Below, piece by piece: positions 57,792 through 64,000 of a stretch of DNA of 64,000 nucleotides. This DNA comes from Symsagittifera roscoffensis (Eukaryota; Xenacoelomorpha; Acoela; Convolutidae). Positions within the stretch are counted from its first letter, which is position 1, and every line of letters begins with the position of its first letter. Position numbers and translations under genes: made by a program. The stretch is from contig NC_087064.1 of NCBI RefSeq assembly GCF_963678635.1, positions 32,216,369-32,280,368 on the forward strand, written 5' to 3'. The notes under the pieces were generated by a model that was not told the origin of the DNA, ran no database searches, and saw only the letters and a program-made list of their open reading frames with translations.

Positions 57792-58928
57792 CAATTCAAA
57801 AATCCATCAAAAATTGCTACCCAACAGTCACAAAGTCAGTCTTCACCGACATCATCCCAAGATAACCAAACACCACCTTCAATTACTCAAAATCCTCAAA
57901 CATCTACACGAATTTCTTTTCAAGACAATCCATACACTTTTGAAGAACGACATGCTCGTTTATCAGAACCACTAGAACCAGTTCAACGACAAGCACCTTT
58001 AAGCGAACCAACATATAACCTATACCCAACACTACCACAAGAACTAAGTAGAATAAGAAATTCTAGTCAAAACCAAAATACAGTCGAAATAAATAGACAA
58101 ATTATACATCCTCGACGAAACAGAAATTTTCAAACTCCCCGAGTTCATTTTGATATACCTCAATCCCCATCACAAAACACTCCAGAAAACCCCATTGGTA
58201 TATTACCAGAAACCCCTACGCTTCTTTCACAACGTAGCACCTCAAGCCTACCATCAGATTACTTAGGTTCAACACCAACATCTGAACAAATACGTGAAAA
58301 TCCCTTTAACCCCCCAAACCAAGCATCACGACTACCATATTGGACAACACATTCATTTACACAAGGTGAATTAAATTTAGTCAATGACCCAATAGATATT
58401 TCTACGGATACAACAACATCCTCATCACTACCAGAAACATTATCACTACCATCAACACCATCAATAAGCCAGATTTCACCACCACCTTTTAACTTAAATT
58501 TTCCAAATAATCTCGACGCCAGATATCGAGAACAATCATCAATAAATATTCCTTTAAGATTAGATTGGAATACATTTACAGCACCTCCACCATTATTTGG
58601 ACAACATCAAGAAAGTAACCGCCTTCATAACTGGGCACTTAATAGATTACAATATCGCCAAGATATTCACAACGATATCCGTGATCACAATATTCAAATA
58701 CTCCAACAAAACAGTTTACAATTAAAGTTTGAAATCACAGTTAAGTTAAATAATATTACCCAACATCCCTACCCATTAAATCCACCTAACATAACAGCTC
58801 AATCACTACCACCACCGTTTATAACCACTGAAGTAATATACAAATACGACAGATATACCAAAAACACAATTGGCTACATTACATTTTATAATCCATACTC
58901 AGGATCATCATACACATGTATATTCTAA
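57792..58928 (+). CDS. 378-codon open frame without any AUG, Pro/Ser/Thr-rich
   Basis: Open from just after a TAA (57,789-57,791) to a TAA at 58,926-58,928 with no methionine codon anywhere. The first ~250 codons are rich in Pro, Ser, Thr, Gln and Asn. The last ~125 look folded (NRLHNWALNRLQYRQDI; alternating hydrophobics near the end). The left copy keeps the same frame, the same stop just before it, and blocks such as SDYLGSTPTSEQIREN. Conservation over >1 kb argues it is translated, so the start must come from splicing to an upstream exon, a non-AUG start or another recoding event. It overlaps the envelope ATG at 58,916 by 13 nt. No domain recognised. Confidence 0.65.
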   Translation, partial: QFKNPSKIATQQSQSQSSPTSSQDNQTPPSITQNPQTSTRISFQDNPYTFEERHARLSEPLEPVQRQAPLSEPTYNLYPTLPQELSRIRNSSQNQNTVEINRQIIHPRRNRNFQTPRVHFDIPQSPSQNTPENPIGILPETPTLLSQRSTSSLPSDYLGSTPTSEQIRENPFNPPNQASRLPYWTTHSFTQGELNLVNDPIDISTDTTTSSSLPETLSLPSTPSISQISPPPFNLNFPNNLDARYREQSSINIPLRLDWNTFTAPPPLFGQHQESNRLHNWALNRLQYRQDIHNDIRDHNIQILQQNSLQLKFEITVKLNNITQHPYPLNPPNITAQSLPPPFITTEVIYKYDRYTKNTIGYITFYNPYSGSSYTCIF

Positions 58929-61534
58929 AATTATTAATTTTTCTCCAACTCCTTTTTCTAGTAATCTCAAATCAAAATATAAACCCTTCTCCTCGTACAG
59001 GACCACAAGATTTATTAGTAACACATTACGATTGTGAAGAAAATGAACAAAAAACACTACATAAATATGCAATAAATCAAGTATCACAATGTGAAACAGA
59101 ACCACAAGCTATAGAAACCACAGATGTAATAGCAACACTCTATTCAAAAGCCCGAGCAACAACAGTTACAGGTTATAAATTCACAGCAACATTTTCCGAA
59201 AAGAAAGTACATTGTTCACAAGTCTCGAACGGAAACAAAAACCGACTTGACCATGAATCATTCTATCAGAGTAATATAGAACGTCTTTTACATCTCAATC
59301 CCGACGATTGTAAAAATGAATTACTTAGACTAAACATCACACAAAATAAAAACTCCGCAAGAAAGTTAGTTAATTTTCAAGTTTTTTCAGACTCTGTACA
59401 TCAATCACAACTTGAAAGACACCAAGGACATATAAAACTAGACGAAAAATACCCGTATAACGGCGCACACGGACGATTAACCTATGACCTACACGATAAA
59501 CATTGGATACCACACATTGGTATAAATGACCCATCAAACTGCAAAGCAGACACAAAAAATAAAGGATACCAAGAAATAATGTTTTTCGATTGGAAAATAC
59601 AACTCGAAAAAATACAACTAACACGAGATTTATCAGATAATACAATGATCTATCAAGGAATCCGATTACCTTGTAAAAATGATCAAGGTTATTGCGACCC
59701 TACAACGAGAACGCAAGCAACAATTGTTTGGTTCCCCGAAGATACATGTACAACATTTCAAGTAGCAAAAATACACGCTCGTATGATAAAATTTCACGAA
59801 AAATATTTTATACAATCAATTCCATATGAACAAGTCCATCCATCACGAAAACTAAGTTCTAATTTTAGAAACATAGACAATATAGAAAATAAATTGACAC
59901 GTTTTCAAATATATCAAGAAACAGAACTTGCATGTAAATACAGGAATCCACTTCACAGAACACAATACTCTGAAATATTAGTTGAATACGAAAAAGGATT
60001 CGACATGACCACTGGAAAAGTAAAAATCGACCCATATGCCACAGGTCATCCTCTAAACGAAGGAACATCCTATATACCAGTTAATTTTGAAAAAAGCAAC
60101 GGACAACCTGGTGGACATCTAAAACCCCATGACACCAGAAGCACACGCTTACAAGAATTATCACTAATGAATACTACATATTTCGGTAATATCCACTATG
60201 ATATTCATTTAGATATGAAACTAGATTATACAATTAGCCGAATTTTTCAAGAAATGTCACTCTCCGAATTAGAAACACTACACCAACTATGCGAATTAGA
60301 ACGAACACAAATATTACAATCACTTGCACTAGCAGTATTAAAAATACCCTATGCAGGATACTTATTATCTGGAAATAGATCAAATTTTTTAGACTATGAA
60401 GGAAACATCTTATGGTTTTATACTTGTACTAAAAAAGTATCACCACTATACGTTTTTGAAGATAAACGATGTTATAAAAGAATCCCTATCTTTTATAAGA
60501 ATAAAGTACATTTCGTGGATACACTTTCACGAAGAACCTATTTCTGGGATACCGCAGTCCCATGTGGATCAGAAAACAGCCACAATGTAGTACAACTAAA
60601 CCCTGATGAAAATAAATATTATCTTCTCACTCCATATCCCACATTAATGCAATCACTCAAAAAATTTTCACCAGAAAGCATTCGCGCTATTGCTCGAAAC
60701 CCAAATATAGACTTACAATCAATAGGAATCTATTCAAAATCAGATATTCAACATCACATTAGAACACAACAATTCCAAGAATTATTAACACAAATGGACA
60801 CTATACAAAGACAATCAATAGACCAGAATTTACGCAAACTTGCAGAAACCGCAGGATTTGCCGATATCTACACGCAAGACTATAGCGGATATTTTAAAGA
60901 CATTAAAGATTATATATATCTAAACGGTGAAAAATACCGTCCCCAAGATATATCACCAATTAACATTTTTAGCTTTGTTACACTCAAAAATGAGATCCTC
61001 GATTTTCTAGGATGGCCCTACTACATCTTAGAAAAATTGACTATTTTATACGCAATGTTTAACTTTATTGGATTTCTTTTCTCACTTTTAAAAGGAATCT
61101 ACAACACATGTGCTATACACACACAAGTAAACAGACAAGCAAGCGTAGCACGCATACTCTTTGCAGGATTTTTTGGAATCTTTTCTACATCTATAAACAA
61201 AATTCTTTTAGACGCACAAATAAAAGAATATAACACAAAAATAGCAACACGACAAAATACATACGACGAAGAACATAACAATGTAGACATAACGCCAACG
61301 GCACCACAATTACCACCCCTACCAAATAACCATCCACTATCCCTAGTCCCACGAAATTTTCGAAATTTAGCCATCACACATAATCCAAATTTTCGACTCA
61401 CCACATCACAAAGTCCCATCCAACATATAATGACACACCAGTCACAAGATGATAATACTTATGAACAAATTATTGAACAACCCCATACCACCGCTTTTCA
61501 GTCTCAAAATAATCATTTTTTTAGCCCACGATGA
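58916..61534 (+). CDS. env: Envelope-like glycoprotein, 872 aa
   Basis: Begins with a hydrophobic signal-like segment (LLIFLQLLFLVIS, residues ~6-18). A long ectodomain (~20-690) follows, with about 14 cysteines and N-glycosylation sequons (NIT, NTT, NRS). Two hydrophobic segments lie near 705-730 (FNFIGFLFSLL) and 743-763 (ILFAGFFGIFS). The ~110-residue tail carries PTAP followed by PPLP at ~793-801. The layout fits a type I membrane glycoprotein placed after pol, as in env-bearing Ty3 elements. I do not recognise its fusion class; the block around TIVWFPEDTC invites a comparison with negative-strand RNA virus glycoproteins, but that is a guess. It ends on ATGA shared with ORF3. Confidence 0.75.
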   Translation: MYILKLLIFLQLLFLVISNQNINPSPRTGPQDLLVTHYDCEENEQKTLHKYAINQVSQCETEPQAIETTDVIATLYSKARATTVTGYKFTATFSEKKVHCSQVSNGNKNRLDHESFYQSNIERLLHLNPDDCKNELLRLNITQNKNSARKLVNFQVFSDSVHQSQLERHQGHIKLDEKYPYNGAHGRLTYDLHDKHWIPHIGINDPSNCKADTKNKGYQEIMFFDWKIQLEKIQLTRDLSDNTMIYQGIRLPCKNDQGYCDPTTRTQATIVWFPEDTCTTFQVAKIHARMIKFHEKYFIQSIPYEQVHPSRKLSSNFRNIDNIENKLTRFQIYQETELACKYRNPLHRTQYSEILVEYEKGFDMTTGKVKIDPYATGHPLNEGTSYIPVNFEKSNGQPGGHLKPHDTRSTRLQELSLMNTTYFGNIHYDIHLDMKLDYTISRIFQEMSLSELETLHQLCELERTQILQSLALAVLKIPYAGYLLSGNRSNFLDYEGNILWFYTCTKKVSPLYVFEDKRCYKRIPIFYKNKVHFVDTLSRRTYFWDTAVPCGSENSHNVVQLNPDENKYYLLTPYPTLMQSLKKFSPESIRAIARNPNIDLQSIGIYSKSDIQHHIRTQQFQELLTQMDTIQRQSIDQNLRKLAETAGFADIYTQDYSGYFKDIKDYIYLNGEKYRPQDISPINIFSFVTLKNEILDFLGWPYYILEKLTILYAMFNFIGFLFSLLKGIYNTCAIHTQVNRQASVARILFAGFFGIFSTSINKILLDAQIKEYNTKIATRQNTYDEEHNNVDITPTAPQLPPLPNNHPLSLVPRNFRNLAITHNPNFRLTTSQSPIQHIMTHQSQDDNTYEQIIEQPHTTAFQSQNNHFFSPR

Positions 61535-63336
61535 GCCGCCAACTTGGATCACTACACCGATCAAATTCCCACCCAACCAATCTTACCTCTCCAATCCCAA
61601 TAATACCACTTTTTGCTTTTCCGCCACCCGATTTTCCATCTAGTAATGTAACATCAGGCATGAATTCCGACACTAATTCACACATCTCAGTTTTATATTC
61701 CATCTCACAACTCAATAACCCGAATATTGAAACCCCCGATGAATTTGCCGACTCAGAACCATCCCCATCAAATCATTTTCATAATTCTTCTAATTTTTCT
61801 CAACCCCCTTTTCAACCCATATTATCCAATAACCCTGACCCCATTACTCCCACACCCTCTTATGCTTCCCAAGTTACCCCAACCTACTCCTCATACCATT
61901 CTGACCAATCATCTCATTCTCCAGACACCCCCCGAATCTCCCCAGAGCTAGATAATTTTATTACCCTCCAACAACAACCCTACCACCTTAATACCCCAAC
62001 CATAAACCAAATCTCCTCCACTATAAATTCATCCAACCCCCCTACCCCTACACCCTCTTCAAATTATACTGAATCATTAGCACCATCATCCACATCAACT
62101 GAATCTTCACTCAACACTAATAGAGCTTACCGCACTTTTAAAAGAAAGTTCCCCAACCATCCTTTCCCAGCAAAACCAGGAACAGCCCGTGAATACATCA
62201 ACCACCCCAAGCATACTAACACAAAAGAATTTTTAGCCATCACCTTACCCTCATTCCCACAATACACCTTAAACACCCCCCACGACACTAACGAAACACG
62301 CAACTTTGTAGATGAATACATTTTAATGCCCACTCTCTCTTGGACCTCATATTATCATTTTACTAACCCTCTTTGCTTACCTTTATCTAACACTCACATC
62401 GATATAGAGCGAAATACGGACAAGCTATATCGACTCACTACACCACTAACCGCTAGACAATTTACTTACGTTGGATATAAAAAATCACTAAAAACACACA
62501 CTGCACCTAGAGCTAACGAATATACACTCGAATACTATGATCACAACATCATCAGAGCTAACCAAGATCAATTCTTAGACGACGATCGCTTCGCTAATCC
62601 ACAAATTACCGAGAAATTTTTCATCAAGACACCATATATATTTACACTAAACATCTTCGACCGAAAGTTTGATCATATTATTTCAGAAGCACTAACAGAC
62701 ACACAAGCATACGAAAGTTTTAAAGAACGCTTCCAAATATTTTCACTAACCTTTCATTTCCTTGCACCACACGAAAGAGATTTACACTGCTCACACGATA
62801 TTATGTTGCGCACTAAACAAACCCACACATATAGTTATTATCGCTTCATCCAAAATCACTTTGACCTACACACACCCTCTAGACAACCACACCATCGTTT
62901 TCAATTCATTAATTCCAAATACACTTCACCATTTTTCCTAAATTTCACATATTGTATTAAAGACACTAACCTCCATGGTATTCTTCGTAATTATGACCCC
63001 ATAGCCCAAATGTACATCTTCTGTCCCATCACCAAGACCTTCAACGCCGAAGAATCCCGACCCTTCCTTATCCCGCACGAGTTTGTACAACCTATAGAAA
63101 TCCCAATTTTAGAATTCATCCACAACACTAAATTCAATCACAAATTATATAATCTAATCCAAAACACACCTTATGAGTTTGCAGTTGGCACTGAAGAACT
63201 AACCACTATTAAGGCACTTCAATTGCTTTGGCCACTGCTTCAGACTAAAAATATCATCCGCATCTTAGCTAAACTACTAACAACTTCAGAACTAATTCAC
63301 GACATCTTCCCCCACGGTTTTTTCCCCGACGACTAA
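61531..63336 (+). CDS. ORF3, 601 aa, unknown function
   Basis: Starts inside the envelope stop codon (ATGA at 61,531-61,534). Residues ~1-200 are Pro/Ser/Thr/Asn-rich and probably disordered. Residues ~205-601 look folded, rich in aromatic residues and His (YYHFTNPLC, TARQFTYVGYKK, LTFHFLAPHERDLHCSHD, QLLWPLLQTKNIIRIL). There is no signal peptide, no clear membrane helix and no motif I can place. The C-terminal half is the better conserved part in the left copy. An accessory or structural protein is possible; a capsid-like or matrix-like role would be speculation. Confidence 0.7.
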   Translation: MSRQLGSLHRSNSHPTNLTSPIPIIPLFAFPPPDFPSSNVTSGMNSDTNSHISVLYSISQLNNPNIETPDEFADSEPSPSNHFHNSSNFSQPPFQPILSNNPDPITPTPSYASQVTPTYSSYHSDQSSHSPDTPRISPELDNFITLQQQPYHLNTPTINQISSTINSSNPPTPTPSSNYTESLAPSSTSTESSLNTNRAYRTFKRKFPNHPFPAKPGTAREYINHPKHTNTKEFLAITLPSFPQYTLNTPHDTNETRNFVDEYILMPTLSWTSYYHFTNPLCLPLSNTHIDIERNTDKLYRLTTPLTARQFTYVGYKKSLKTHTAPRANEYTLEYYDHNIIRANQDQFLDDDRFANPQITEKFFIKTPYIFTLNIFDRKFDHIISEALTDTQAYESFKERFQIFSLTFHFLAPHERDLHCSHDIMLRTKQTHTYSYYRFIQNHFDLHTPSRQPHHRFQFINSKYTSPFFLNFTYCIKDTNLHGILRNYDPIAQMYIFCPITKTFNAEESRPFLIPHEFVQPIEIPILEFIHNTKFNHKLYNLIQNTPYEFAVGTEELTTIKALQLLWPLLQTKNIIRILAKLLTTSELIHDIFPHGFFPDD

Positions 63337-64000
63337 CAGGTAAGTATGAATTAAATGAATATTACTAACTAATTAAAATATTAAAAAACTCACCATACTT
63401 TATCCATGTCTTCTTTAGATTTTTAGCCTTCATCCGACAATCACCTACAAAAACCACAAAAGACAAATAAAAATCGCAAATTTCATCAAACAGATTTCAA
63501 AAATTCTATTAATCTCTTACACTTATAAATTTATAAATTTAATACCAATGCAATAAATTCATTTCTAAAATTTTCCCCACAAGCAGTAAATCTAATTATG
63601 ATGAAAATTTGTAACTTAAAATTCCCCCATAACTAGCAGTAAATTTCCAAATTCTATGCAGTAAATTAATAAAATGCAAATGCAGTACTAACCTTTTGAT
63701 ATTCTCATTCATTCGCACAGAAATTCTATCCACACTCGCACAGCTCGCCCACGAAGAATTGTTTAAAATAATGAATTTCAGTTTCAAGTTTTCACACTCA
63801 ACAACTCTAACATATAATAACATGTTTCAAACTTTCCTTTAACCCGGTTGGAAAGGAATCATATACTAAACAAAACTAACCAACGCAGCTTACTAAATAC
63901 CACAAATCATAGAATAACAGCATGACTAAGAAAAGGAAACCAACGGTACCCAAACCGGATTAACCCAGTTTAAAACTGGATAATTTATTCTTTTGAAGAC
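63337..64000 (+). other. Start of the 3' non-coding region of the right retroelement
   Basis: Aligns with 6,649-7,291 of the left copy, including repeated GCAGTAAAT.. words and the AACCCGGTTGGAAAGGAAT block. A GACTAACAGGTAAGTATGAA sequence right at the ORF3 stop (63,332-63,351) contains a consensus-like splice donor (CAG|GTAAGT). No gene. The element continues past the window. Confidence 0.7.

Larger units (their letters stand above)
46442..64000 (+). mobile_element. Giant envelope-class Ty3-like LTR retroelement, 5' 17.6 kb
   Basis: Starts at the 5' LTR and runs off the window. By alignment with the left copy (7,291 corresponds to about 64,000) the 3' LTR should occupy about 64.96-65.37 kb, giving a total near 18.9 kb. 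Typical Ty3-like elements are 5-8 kb. The excess lies in a ~1.25-kb leader, a large Gag with a long disordered region, and ~6.5 kb of extra ORFs after Pol. The plus strand is A- and C-rich and strikingly G-poor through the coding part. Gag-Pol, the envelope-like gene and ORF3 are all open, so the copy may be young or active. Confidence 0.93.

Overview
The window looks like repeat-rich, AT-rich chromosomal DNA of an invertebrate animal. The evidence is spliceosomal GT-AG introns (58 to 224 bp), a KMT5A-type SET domain, a Ty3-like LTR retroelement with an envelope-like gene, a decayed LINE, MITEs and many inverted-repeat elements. I cannot name the species. No ordinary host gene is certain; only one or two possible orphan exons sit near 18.6-20.0 kb. 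One 200-N assembly gap lies at 20,931-21,130.

Right end (46,442 to beyond 64,000, + strand): a nearly intact giant LTR retroelement, about 18.9 kb by extrapolation from the left copy. In order it has a 412-bp 5' LTR, a PBS, a structured leader, a small basic ORF, one 2,740-aa Gag-Pol ORF (zinc knuckle, protease, RT, RNase H, integrase with GPY/F), two tiny membrane ORFs, a 378-codon open frame with no AUG at all, an 872-aa envelope-like glycoprotein with a PTAP motif in its tail, and a 601-aa ORF of unknown function. Neighbouring cistrons repeatedly overlap, twice as exact ATGA stop-start junctions. Left end (1-8,658, + strand): a second, decayed copy of the same family, cut by the window start, with its 3' LTR. 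It shows which parts are conserved. A third piece (LTR plus leader, - strand) lies at 10.8-11.9 kb, next to a ~2 kb palindrome centred on an LTR hairpin.

Middle (28-40 kb): a three-unit array of tandem repeats. The first unit is interrupted by a 5,278-bp DNA transposon (29,806-35,083) with perfect 26-bp terminal inverted repeats and an AA duplication. The uninterrupted site survives in the two sister units. The transposon carries one spliced minus-strand gene of about 927 codons, whose C-terminus is a KMT5A/SETD8-like SET methyltransferase domain. The rest is an unrecognised, possibly transposase-like region. This copy is inactivated by two frame breaks and one in-frame stop. Both transposon ends carry many GGAATCC motifs.

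The remainder (11.9-28 kb and 40-46 kb) is non-coding repeat DNA: inverted-repeat elements rich in ATCGATTATAATCC-type tracts, ~0.2-kb MITEs with 8-bp target duplications, a ~0.53-kb repeat in four copies, purine/pyrimidine minisatellites, a CTTGCAAG array, and a LINE fossil at 42.4-44.7 kb. The two systems most worth follow-up are the SET-domain transposon and the giant multi-ORF envelope-class retroelement.
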